The notes beneath the pieces are model-generated. The model was not told the DNA's origin. It searched no databases and saw only the letters and a list, made by a program, of their open reading frames with translations. Both the position numbers and the translations under genes were made by a program. From assembly GCA_009701715.1 (NCBI GenBank), contig WLJO01000001.1, positions 62,001 to 126,000 of the forward strand: a stretch of 64,000 nt of DNA, read 5' to 3'. Numbering within the stretch: position 1 is the first letter of the stretch; every line of letters begins with the position of its first letter. Below are positions 1 to 7,130 of the stretch, piece by piece. The stretch is from Actinomycetota bacterium. Its GTDB lineage: Bacteria > Actinomycetota > Acidimicrobiia > Acidimicrobiales > Ilumatobacteraceae.

Positions 1-797
1 TGGGTGCCCGCAAGAGCGCCGCCTGTGATGAGTACCGGCGTCGCCCGGTTGGTTGTCGAGCTGTCACCGACTTGACCGACGCTGTTGTAGCCCCAGCACG
101 AGGTGAGCTTCGTTGTGGTGATGGCACAGGTGTGCATTTCGCCCGCTTCGATCGAGGTGTAGCCCTGCGTTGCTACCCAACGAGGGCTGGTGATCGCGTT
201 GTCGGTGGAACCGTCTCCAACTTGGCCGGTGTTATTGAAGCCCCAGCACGATGCCCAGCTTGTAGCAGCGATGACGCAGCCGTGCGCTGCGCCAACTGAG
301 ACTTGCGATGAGGTCTGTCCCGTCAGAACGCCGCCGGATGCTGACACGAACGTGTTTCGAAACGTCTGGGTGCCATCGCCCAACTGGCCCCAGTAGTTGC
401 TCCCACTGCAGGCGACAGCGCCGGCGGTGGTTAGGGCGCACGTGTGGTCCTGGCCTGCTGAGACCTGGCGAACCGATGCTCCGGACAGAGCGCCACCCAG
501 CACGAGAACGGGAATTGAACGGTTCGTGTTCGAGCCATCGCCGAGTTGGCCATATGTATTGGCGCCCCAGCAGGCGAGGCGTCCGTCGAGAGTGACAGCA
601 CAAGTGAAGCTCCGACCCGCAGTCACTGTCGTCACCGCTTGGCCAGCTGGCGAAGCTGAGGCTTGCCGTGCCGGACTTCCTGCTACGACGAGAGTAAGGA
701 GGCACATCACCAACATCATCACCGTCGGGCGCACGCCTCGTCGAATTGGGGTTGAAGGCGACGCACCTAGTCGCTCATGAGACGTATTTAGAGCCAT
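1..797 (-). CDS. Secreted RCC1-repeat protein (partial, runs off the left edge)
   Basis: Read on the minus strand from an ATG at 797, the frame stays open to base 1, so the C-terminus lies outside the window. A strong ribosome site (AAGGAGG, 805-811) fixes the start. The N-terminus has a basic patch and a hydrophobic run ending in Ala-rich sequence, typical of a signal peptide (about residues 20-50). After it come at least four repeats of about 50 residues, each with a Gly-His-x-Cys type strand and a CWG-x-N-x-x-GQ(L/V)GDG motif. That is the bacterial form of the RCC1 seven-blade beta-propeller. Family members are extracellular or cell-surface proteins whose ligands are mostly unknown. Each repeat carries paired Cys residues that could form disulfides outside the cell. 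Function beyond a surface propeller is not known. Confidence 0.85.
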   Translation of the reverse strand, partial: MALNTSHERLGASPSTPIRRGVRPTVMMLVMCLLTLVVAGSPARQASASPAGQAVTTVTAGRSFTCAVTLDGRLACWGANTYGQLGDGSNTNRSIPVLVLGGALSGASVRQVSAGQDHTCALTTAGAVACSGSNYWGQLGDGTQTFRNTFVSASGGVLTGQTSSQVSVGAAHGCVIAATSWASCWGFNNTGQVGDGSTDNAITSPRWVATQGYTSIEAGEMHTCAITTTKLTSCWGYNSVGQVGDSSTTNRATPVLITGGALAGT

Positions 798-1530
798 ATT
801 GCGCCCTCCTTGGGAGCGAAATTCCATTAGGAAATCACATTGAAGAGTCTGCTCAGGGGCGTGGAAAGTGTTGACGCCTCGCTTGGTCTTTACTGGTAAT
901 GACGTTACTCGGTGCCAATCGTATCTGTTCACTTGGGGCAGACCCGGGTTCCGTGGAGGCTCTTCTGTGCCCTAAGGACGACCGATGATTGACAGCAAAT
1001 CATCTCACCTCGGACTGCGTTAACTGTCGCAAGCTCCACGCATCGTCCGTCGATCGCCGTGAAGAACTCGCTTTAGCCCTAGCCGGGCCGAATCGGCAGA
1101 TGGCTCGCCAGGGCAGAGTTGGCGTTGCATTCCAGGAATCGGCGTTTCGCATTCCAAACCGCCGCTGGCACGCCTACCGAGAGCAGGGCGGGAGCATTTC
1201 GGAAGACTCCCCACGGAGGCGGGGAGTGTTCCGATTCCTCTTCCGAAATGGTTGGGCCATGTCAGCGAAGGGCTCGTCGCACTCGGTGAGAGAGGGTATC
1301 GGCACGCTCCGGTGGCTGGCGAGGACGGTCGAGGGGGCTCGGGGCGGCTCAGGTGCGTGCCGGGCAGGCGTTGTGGCGGCTGATCAAGTCAGGCGGCGGA
1401 CGTTCGGCGTTGTGGGAGTGGTCGTTGCTTCGGCTCTGTCAGCAGTTACACGCGCCGCCTCCAATGTCAGTTCTGAACCACCACGAAGGGGCCGGTACGA
1501 CCGCAGGTGCTCGCCATGGCACAGTGACGT
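798..1530. other. Gene-poor intergenic region
   Basis: About 730 bases without a gene I can support. It holds the promoter side of the RCC1 gene on its left and a 12-bp hairpin at 1201-1232. Open frames across 989-1612 and 1353-2057 lack a ribosome site and read as low-complexity Arg/Gly-rich protein. The stretch 1353-1480 could be a worn remnant of a coding sequence, but I cannot assign it to a family. Confidence 0.5.
1201..1232. repeat. Inverted repeat, candidate hairpin
   Basis: Arms GGAAGACTCCCC (1201-1212) and GGGGAGTGTTCC (1221-1232) pair with one mismatch around an 8-base loop, and flanking bases extend the stem by two pairs. There is no T-run on either side, so a classical intrinsic terminator is unlikely. 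It sits in the gene-poor stretch upstream of the TspO gene. Confidence 0.5.
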
Positions 1531-2001
1531 ATGGAAATCGCCCGTATCTCGGCAGCAGTTGCCAGCACGGTTCTGGTTGTCGGCTACGCCGTCGCCTCGG
1601 GCCTGTGGGTGACCACGGGCGATGTCTGGTACCGCTCGCTCGAGCAACCGCCCTGGCAACCACCCAGCGCCGTGTTCGGCATCATCTGGCCGTACAACTT
1701 CGCCGCGCTCATCGCCGCCGGTATCGCCGTGGCACTCAGCGGATCGGCCGCTGCCCGAACGGTGTGGCTGGTGGGCCTGGCGCTCAGCGTCGCCGCGGCG
1801 CTCGCCTGGGCGCGCCTGTTCTTCGTCGGCCATTCGTTGTGGCCGGCCGCCATCGCCCTCATCGCCGCAGCCGTGTTGACCGCGCCCATCGTGGTGGCCG
1901 CCTGGAACACTCGCACCTGGGCGGGCGCGATCCTGCTGCCGTACAACGTGTGGGTGGCGTTGGCCGCCTCGGTGTCGGTCGGCTACGCACTCCGGAACTG
2001 A
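1531..2001 (+). CDS. TspO/MBR family membrane protein
   Basis: This 156-residue protein has five predicted membrane helices and the family signature after helix 1: a WYRSLEQPPWQPP segment followed by FGIIWPYNF, matching the conserved WY-x-x-L-x-x-P-x-W-x-PP loop of the tryptophan-rich sensory protein / peripheral benzodiazepine receptor family. Length is normal. Bacterial members bind porphyrins and heme-like tetrapyrroles and act in photo-oxidative or redox stress. The WIP/LxYN-like region near the C-terminus is present as LLPYNVWVALA. No clear ribosome site precedes the ATG. The next gene starts 53 bases downstream. Confidence 0.85.
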   Translation: MEIARISAAVASTVLVVGYAVASGLWVTTGDVWYRSLEQPPWQPPSAVFGIIWPYNFAALIAAGIAVALSGSAAARTVWLVGLALSVAAALAWARLFFVGHSLWPAAIALIAAAVLTAPIVVAAWNTRTWAGAILLPYNVWVALAASVSVGYALRN

Positions 2002-2042
2002 GCCGGTGGCGGCAACCCGAGCCGCACGGAAACCTTCTGCGG

Positions 2043-2048
2043 TACCGT
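2043..2048 (+). promoter_or_regulatory. Candidate -10 box of a leaderless transcript
   Basis: TACCGT lies exactly six bases before the GTG at 2055, the spacing expected when transcription starts on the first base of the start codon. No ribosome site is present. Confidence 0.5.
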
Positions 2049-2054
2049 CGCCTG

Positions 2055-2603
2055 GTGATGCTGCGGAACTGGGGCTCGACACCCGACGAGATTGCCAGTG
2101 CCCTTCCCGGAGACGAGTTGTGCCCGGGCGCCCGCATCGTCGCAACCCGATCCATCAGCCTCGCGTCTGCTCCCGAACACGTCTTCCCCTGGTTGCGCCA
2201 GATGGGATTCGGACGTGCCGGTTGGTACAGCTACGACCTGCTGGACAATCTCGGTCGGCGTAGTGCTCGGTCCATCGTCGACGAATGGCAGCACGTGTCG
2301 GCGGGCGACTCGATACCCGGTGGACCGGTCGAGTTCGAGGCGACCATCGTCGATCCGCCCCACTCGCTCGTGATCCGCCTTGCGGCCCGCGGTCGGATCG
2401 GCCGCCGGATCGGCTTCACCCTCGCCTATGACCTCCGCCCGGCCGGGGGCGGAACCCGGCTCGTCACGCGCGCCCGCGCCAGGATCGACATGCCCGGCGG
2501 GGTGCTTCTCGAGCGCCTCTTCCTCGAACCCGGCGACGGGATCATGGTGCGCAAACAGTTGCTCAGTCTCGCCCGTCGTGTCGCGGTTCCGCGGCAGCCC
2601 TGA
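2055..2603 (+). CDS. SRPBCC (START/Bet v1-like) family protein
   Basis: The 182-residue protein begins MLRNWGSTPDEIASALPGDE and has the helix-grip pattern of the SRPBCC superfamily: a strand carrying ATRSISL, then APEHVFPWLRQM, a central WYSYDLLDN segment, and long C-terminal strands and helix. The frame is open far upstream, but coding character begins here, and the GTG at 2055 sits six bases after a TACCGT box, so I chose that start (ATG at 2058 is the alternative). Members bind hydrophobic ligands, and the ligand here cannot be told. It follows the TspO gene closely on the same strand but seems to have its own promoter. Confidence 0.7.
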   Translation: MMLRNWGSTPDEIASALPGDELCPGARIVATRSISLASAPEHVFPWLRQMGFGRAGWYSYDLLDNLGRRSARSIVDEWQHVSAGDSIPGGPVEFEATIVDPPHSLVIRLAARGRIGRRIGFTLAYDLRPAGGGTRLVTRARARIDMPGGVLLERLFLEPGDGIMVRKQLLSLARRVAVPRQP

Positions 2604-2790
2604 CTGCGCTACCTGGAGCAGCGCGACTCCCGTAGCCGCGAGTCACAAGCCCCCGCCCGGGACTGCGAATAGCCCTGGCAGGACACCTTCTACGAGAGAG
2701 CCACCGTGCTCGTTCGGTCACGAATGCATGTGCTTTGTGCGTTGTTAGTAGCAGCGAACAAGTTCGCCAGACAACGTCAAGGAGGCTGCG

Positions 2791-3822
2791 ATGGATGTTG
2801 AGCCGATCGAGGGTGAGGCCCTGGGGGTCGAAGTCGTCGACATGTTCATGGAGTTTGTGTACGCGGCAATGTGCACCACCGACACCGCCGGTTACGTCGC
2901 CGATGTTTTCGCGTCGGTTGTGGATTGCCTCGCCGGTCTGGGCCTACCTGAGGCCGAAATGCACCGTTACCGCGCAGCGGTCGGGCGAGCGACATCGTTG
3001 GTGACACGTATGGAGAGCGATGCCACCGCGGCAGCATCACTCGCACCGGCGTACTTGCAGGCAGCGGCCTTCGATAGCGCACTGTCTGGATACGGGAGCC
3101 AGTGGAGCAGCGCCGTACGCCATGTCGCACGGATCAACGACCGTTGGGACCGCCTGACCGGTTCGGCCGTACCGGTCGCGCGACGCGCCACTTCGCTCGC
3201 GTTCGACGCGCTCGCCCACCAGGCGTACCGGAAGACTCAACCAACACCCGCCGAGGGCGGGTCTGTTGCCGCCCGAAGCCCCGGAGAGGACATGCCTGCT
3301 GATGTGCTCGAGGAACTGTTCGCCGACGCGGCACGCCTACTCGCTACTGGCTCGACCTCACTCGTACGGCACGCCCCGGTCCCAACAAGGTCGGCGAGGG
3401 CGATGCTCATGTCGTTGGTCGGTGTTGTGACCCATCTCCAGGCTCAGGCGCCGGCGATGATGACCGTGTTCCCGGTTGCTCGACCCCGACGTTTCGTGCG
3501 GTTCATCGTGCTCCCCGACGGTACGGGGCAACTGGAGAGCGTTGGCGATGCCGGGCTCGACAAGACCGACAGGCTCACTGCTGCTCAGAAGAAGACCCTC
3601 GTCGGGTTCGGCTTTGCTGCACCCACCCGCCGACGGCACGAACGCAACTGGCACCTCGCGACACCGGGGGTGTCACTCACCGAGATCCCCGTCCTCATCG
3701 CCCAGGTACTCGAACGAGTTCACGGTCTCAGCAAGGGCGAACCGCTGAAGGTCTTCACGAGTCACTTCGACGGCGACCACCAACTCGGATACCCGACAAA
3801 CCGCATTGTGAAACCGAACTGA
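2791..3822 (+). CDS. Unknown protein with a C-terminal TY-Chap/YbjN-like domain
   Basis: A 343-residue soluble protein with no signal peptide or membrane helix, preceded by a good ribosome site (AAGGAGG, 2780-2786). The first 200 residues are mostly helical and I do not recognise them. Residues about 225-340 follow the pattern of small chaperone-like TY-Chap/YbjN domains: an FVRFIVLPDGTGQLESV strand pair, an L-x-x-x-Q-x-x-x-L helix with a G-F/W-G-x-x-x-P-T turn, an NWHL segment and a long helix. That assignment rests on pattern memory only. It is followed on the same strand by another unknown gene 89 bases on, and the two may work together. Confidence 0.6.
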   Translation: MDVEPIEGEALGVEVVDMFMEFVYAAMCTTDTAGYVADVFASVVDCLAGLGLPEAEMHRYRAAVGRATSLVTRMESDATAAASLAPAYLQAAAFDSALSGYGSQWSSAVRHVARINDRWDRLTGSAVPVARRATSLAFDALAHQAYRKTQPTPAEGGSVAARSPGEDMPADVLEELFADAARLLATGSTSLVRHAPVPTRSARAMLMSLVGVVTHLQAQAPAMMTVFPVARPRRFVRFIVLPDGTGQLESVGDAGLDKTDRLTAAQKKTLVGFGFAAPTRRRHERNWHLATPGVSLTEIPVLIAQVLERVHGLSKGEPLKVFTSHFDGDHQLGYPTNRIVKPN

Positions 3823-3911
3823 ACGTCACGACACCTGCCGTCGACACCATCCGATTCGGCCAACAACACCCAACCGTCCAGTACGCCATCGCGAAGAACA
3901 GGAAGACCCCC

Positions 3912-4724
3912 ATGCCTGCGAAGAAGTCATCAGCACTCGACAAGAACCGAGCCAAGGAAGCTGCCAACCAGTACGCGGCGGCAGCCTCACAGGCGTGGCT
4001 AGTCGCCAGCGGACTCGCCACCGAGATCGAGGCACTTCGCTGGACCACCGACAGCATCCCGATCCCGGCACCCGGGCTCGAACAGGCACTCGAAGAAGCA
4101 ACACGAGCCGCAATGGACTCCACCTCTGCCGCCGACCGCATCTTCACCCTGCTCGAACAGCTACTCGATACCGGCACTGTCGCCGCGGTCCGCCGCGCCT
4201 TGTCCGAATGTGAGCAACGGTGCGCCGATACGCAACTCTGGACCAGACGTCTGGCTCAGCTGTGTCTCGGGGTCACCACGTTCCTTGCGGGCAACGACGC
4301 CATCGCCCTCACCGAGCGCGCCGCCGTCATCGTGCTCGTCGCGCCATTTGGGGAACGGCGCACACTCCCCACCGATGGACTCCACACGACCGCCAGCAAC
4401 TACGAGACCCTGAACATCGAACTCGCGGGGATACTGTGCCGCCTCATCATCGAGCACGACTGGATGATCGAACTCTCGGTCACCTCAGCCGCGGCCTCGG
4501 ACACAGCCACCAAGGTCACGGTGGCGTTCTCCCACAGCGGGATCCTCGAGCTCCACTCCAACAACCCCACCGTACCCAGCCAGGCCTGGCACGACCCGGT
4601 GGTTGTGGCCGAACCGGTTGCGCATCTCATCGAACTCTTTCGGCGGCTCACCGTCGACGCAAACGAACCATTCGAACAGTTCGCCATTCGCCTGACCGAA
4701 CCGACCCTCCACCCACCGCGGTAA
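3912..4724 (+). CDS. Hypothetical protein, partner of the preceding gene
   Basis: The 270-residue product starts MPAKKSSALDKNRAKEAANQ behind an AGGAAG ribosome site. Residues 10-90 are Ala-rich and helical with coiled-coil character. The middle (about 110-190) contains a predicted beta core (AAVIVLVAPFGERRTL) and a hydrophobic helix. The C-terminal part alternates strands, ending in a helix with the LIELFRRLTVDANEPFEQFA segment. I do not recognise the family. No catalytic motif stands out. The gene is codirectional with the TY-Chap-like gene upstream and is not followed by another gene within 300 bases, so the pair probably forms the whole unit. Confidence 0.6.
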   Translation: MPAKKSSALDKNRAKEAANQYAAAASQAWLVASGLATEIEALRWTTDSIPIPAPGLEQALEEATRAAMDSTSAADRIFTLLEQLLDTGTVAAVRRALSECEQRCADTQLWTRRLAQLCLGVTTFLAGNDAIALTERAAVIVLVAPFGERRTLPTDGLHTTASNYETLNIELAGILCRLIIEHDWMIELSVTSAAASDTATKVTVAFSHSGILELHSNNPTVPSQAWHDPVVVAEPVAHLIELFRRLTVDANEPFEQFAIRLTEPTLHPPR

Positions 4725-5041
4725 CGGCGACGTTTGCGGACAATCGTCTGATCGAACCTGCCGCTGGAGTTGACCTCGGATCACGGACATCTATTTTTAG
4801 CTGGGCTGAGGTGAGTGACGTCCCCGGGTTCGAGCCTGTTGTACCGACGACAGTCGAAGCACAACCAGTCCACCCGAGCCAGACGCCGATTCCGATTCCG
4901 AGTCCACACTGCGCCGCATCGTTCCTGCAGCCGGGGGAGTAACTCAACGTGACTGCTCTGGAATCCGCGCTGAATGTCTCGTACGCTGAGGCGTTAAGCG
5001 GCTTTTTTCATTCCGCGCAACGAGAACTGGGGAAACTACCA
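4725..5041. other. Intergenic region without a recognisable gene
   Basis: About 317 bases. It contains a GGGTTCGAGCC string that resembles a tRNA T-loop, but the flanks do not pair, and there is no acceptor or anticodon stem. A T-run at 5003-5008 has only a weak stem before it. An in-frame GTG at 4949 would extend the next gene by 31 residues, but that extension lacks a ribosome site. Confidence 0.4.
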
Positions 5042-5653
5042 ATGTCGTACATCTACACCGCTGTGGTTTCGATGAAGGATCCGGATGCGTTCGCGGCCGC
5101 CGGCAAGACATGGGCCGAGCAGCGCGCTCGCACGAAGTTCGGCGCCCTCTCCTCCAGCGCTATGCAGATCGTGATGGGCGGCGAGAGTGCGGGTCTGGTG
5201 TACGTCAACTTCGAGTACGAGACGGCGGACGCTGCGATGGCTGGCTTCGCTGCGCTCTACGCCGACAAGAAATACGTCACGTTGATCCGCGAGCAGGAGG
5301 TAAAGATTCACCGCAGGAGCCTCATGCGCGTGCAGGCTGAGTTCGGTGCAAGAGATGGCCAGTTCGCATCGATCCTTCAGCTCGGAGGCAGGCCGGTTGA
5401 TGACAAGACAACGCTCTCCAACTTCCGGGTGAACTGGGGCCACATCAAGCGGGGCGCCAACGGACTGACCGTTCTGCAGCCGGTAGCCGCCGGGCCCGTT
5501 CCGTTCTCAGGAATCGTGCTTGCGTGGACAGACTCGCTCGACGGTCTCCTCGCCGCCGCCACCAAGAACTTCGCCGACCCGAAGGTGCAAGAGCACATGG
5601 CAGCTAGCGGTAGCCACGTTCTCGGCCGCCTGCTGGCACGCCGCCTGTTCTAG
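5042..5653 (+). CDS. Hypothetical protein, two ferredoxin-like repeats
   Basis: From the ATG at 5042 the product is 203 residues, beginning MSYIYTAVVSMKDPDAFAAA. It looks like two beta-alpha-beta halves of about 100 residues: each half has a strand, a helix rich in Ala and charged residues, and a strand (YVNFEYETADAAMAGFAALYAD in the first, SGIVLAWTDSLDGLLAAATK in the second). That is the layout of dimeric alpha-beta barrel (ABM-like) proteins fused in tandem. Substrate unknown. The start was chosen because the protein fold begins at once. An upstream GTG at 4949 is less likely. Confidence 0.6.
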   Translation: MSYIYTAVVSMKDPDAFAAAGKTWAEQRARTKFGALSSSAMQIVMGGESAGLVYVNFEYETADAAMAGFAALYADKKYVTLIREQEVKIHRRSLMRVQAEFGARDGQFASILQLGGRPVDDKTTLSNFRVNWGHIKRGANGLTVLQPVAAGPVPFSGIVLAWTDSLDGLLAAATKNFADPKVQEHMAASGSHVLGRLLARRLF

Positions 5654-5902
5654 CCACACCGCACTCGCCGTCGTGCCCCCATCGCCCACCGCCTGCACCG
5701 CTTCCCGCGGACAACCAGACGAGCAACAACACCTACAACTGACGCGCCCGCGGAATTGGCCTTGGTGCTGCCGTCGGAGTTCGTCTCATCCGTGATGTCA
5801 ACCTTGCCGGCATCCTTCCGCTGAGCCGCACCGACGACGGAGGTACGATCCGAACGCGTCACGCGAGAAGCGCGAGAACCGCTCACCCCACGAGGAGCCC
5901 CT

Positions 5903-6442
5903 ATGGCCAGCCGAGCAACCCCTCCTGCCCAGCGCCTGCACCACACTGCGTACGTCACCAAGGACCAGGAAGCCACGCGCGCGTTCTATGAGGACATTCT
6001 CGGCTTCCCACTGCTCGCCACGTGGTCCGAGGCCGACGAACTGTTCGGTGCGCTCCGCGTCTACTGCCACACGTTCTTCGGTCTGGCAGACGGCAGCGCG
6101 CTCGCCTTCTTCCAGTTCGCCGACAAGGCGGATCAGGACCTGTTCGACCCCGCCCTCTTGGCCTCGCCCTTTCGCCACATTGCGCTGAAGGTTGATGCGG
6201 CAGGGCAGGCAGAACTGCAGGGGCGCCTCGCGGCGGCGAACTGGAAGCCCGAGGGGACGTACGTGCTCGAGCACGGGTACTGCCGCTCGCTGTACACCGA
6301 GGACCCGAACGGCATGCTGCTCGAGTTCACCGTCGATGTGCCGCACGCCGGCGACATCGCCGCCGATCGGGCGCAGGACGCTCACGAGACACTGCGCCGC
6401 TGGCTCGCCGGCGATCACACCAGCAACAACTCCTACCGATAG
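5903..6442 (+). CDS. VOC family protein (glyoxalase/dioxygenase fold)
   Basis: This 179-residue protein carries two beta-alpha-beta-beta-beta modules. Module 1 starts LHHTAYVTKDQEATRAFYED with ILGFPLL, and module 2 has the FRHIALKVD strand and ends in the RSLYTEDPNGMLLEFTVD strand. His13/His14, the His of FRHIA and the Glu of LLEF are candidate metal ligands, as in other vicinal-oxygen-chelate enzymes. The family includes lyases, extradiol dioxygenases and resistance proteins, so the exact reaction is not evident. A GAGGA ribosome site precedes the ATG. It converges on the TetR gene at 6486. Confidence 0.8.
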   Translation: MASRATPPAQRLHHTAYVTKDQEATRAFYEDILGFPLLATWSEADELFGALRVYCHTFFGLADGSALAFFQFADKADQDLFDPALLASPFRHIALKVDAAGQAELQGRLAAANWKPEGTYVLEHGYCRSLYTEDPNGMLLEFTVDVPHAGDIAADRAQDAHETLRRWLAGDHTSNNSYR

Positions 6443-6485
6443 CGGGCGCCGGCCGGGCCACTCCGCTCGGCTCTCCCGGGTCGAG

Positions 6486-7070
6486 CTACTTCCAGCCGAG
6501 CTGTTCTGCTGCTTCGCCGAGATGGCTGAGCAGATACGCGAGGAGCATTTGTACGTCGTCGGCGTCCTGCGGTGTGACCCCGTGGATTGTCGGGACGAAC
6601 ACTGCCCGTGCCTGGTTGAGCAGGCCGACGATGGAGGACAGCGCGTTGGTGGCGCGTTCCGGAATGTCTGTGGCTAAGGCCGGTACGCGGCTCCGCATGA
6701 GTTCACGGAACATGTCCTGATCCGCCTCGGGCACGATCGACAGCGGATCGACACCGCTGGTAACCAGCCAGGCGATCAACCGCGAACGCATCTCGAGGTC
6801 CTCCCGAGACGCCTCCAGCGACGCCTGCGTGCCGTCGAACCCCCCGAGCCCACGAACGAGCAACTCGTGCACGACATCGATGAACAGACCATCGAGGGAA
6901 CCGAAGTGACGGCTGATCAACTGCTTGTAGAGCCCCGCCCGGTCTGCGATCTCCCGGGTGCTTACGTCGGAGAAGCGACGTTCGCGCAACAATTCGATCG
7001 TCGCATTGACCATGCGCTGGGCAGCCAGATCGCCCGGCACCCACGGTCTCACCTGACGTCTCTGGTTCAT
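6486..7070 (-). CDS. TetR/AcrR family transcriptional regulator (copy 1)
   Basis: The 194-residue protein has an N-terminal helix-turn-helix of the TetR type (RRFSDVSTREIADRAGLYKQLISRHFGSLDGLF, about residues 33-65, described in parts: the recognition helix is AGLYKQLISRHFG), followed by an all-helical ligand-binding domain. It is closely similar along its whole length to the regulator at 10353-10949, including the shared stretches FDGTQASLEAS and MRSRLIAWLVTSGV. A GAGGAAG site precedes the ATG. It lies 60 bases downstream of the tandem CoA-transferase gene on the same strand, so the two probably share a transcript, and an acyl-CoA or related effector is likely (inference). Confidence 0.85.
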   Translation of the reverse strand: MNQRRQVRPWVPGDLAAQRMVNATIELLRERRFSDVSTREIADRAGLYKQLISRHFGSLDGLFIDVVHELLVRGLGGFDGTQASLEASREDLEMRSRLIAWLVTSGVDPLSIVPEADQDMFRELMRSRVPALATDIPERATNALSSIVGLLNQARAVFVPTIHGVTPQDADDVQMLLAYLLSHLGEAAEQLGWK

Positions 7071-7130
7071 CGTCGTTGTCTTCCTCGCCTGATTTTCCCG
7101 AGACTAGCAAGCCAGAGGGCACACCCTTAC

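Noticed and set aside
989-1612. 207-codon plus-strand open frame
   Set aside because: No ribosome site, low-complexity composition, and it overlaps the start of the TspO gene.
1353-2054. Upstream extension of the SRPBCC gene frame
   Set aside because: Overlaps the TspO gene in another frame and reads as Arg-rich noise, and a leaderless box marks the start at 2055.
4825-4845. GGGTTCGAGCC string resembling a tRNA T-arm
   Set aside because: Flanks do not pair and no anticodon or acceptor stem is present.
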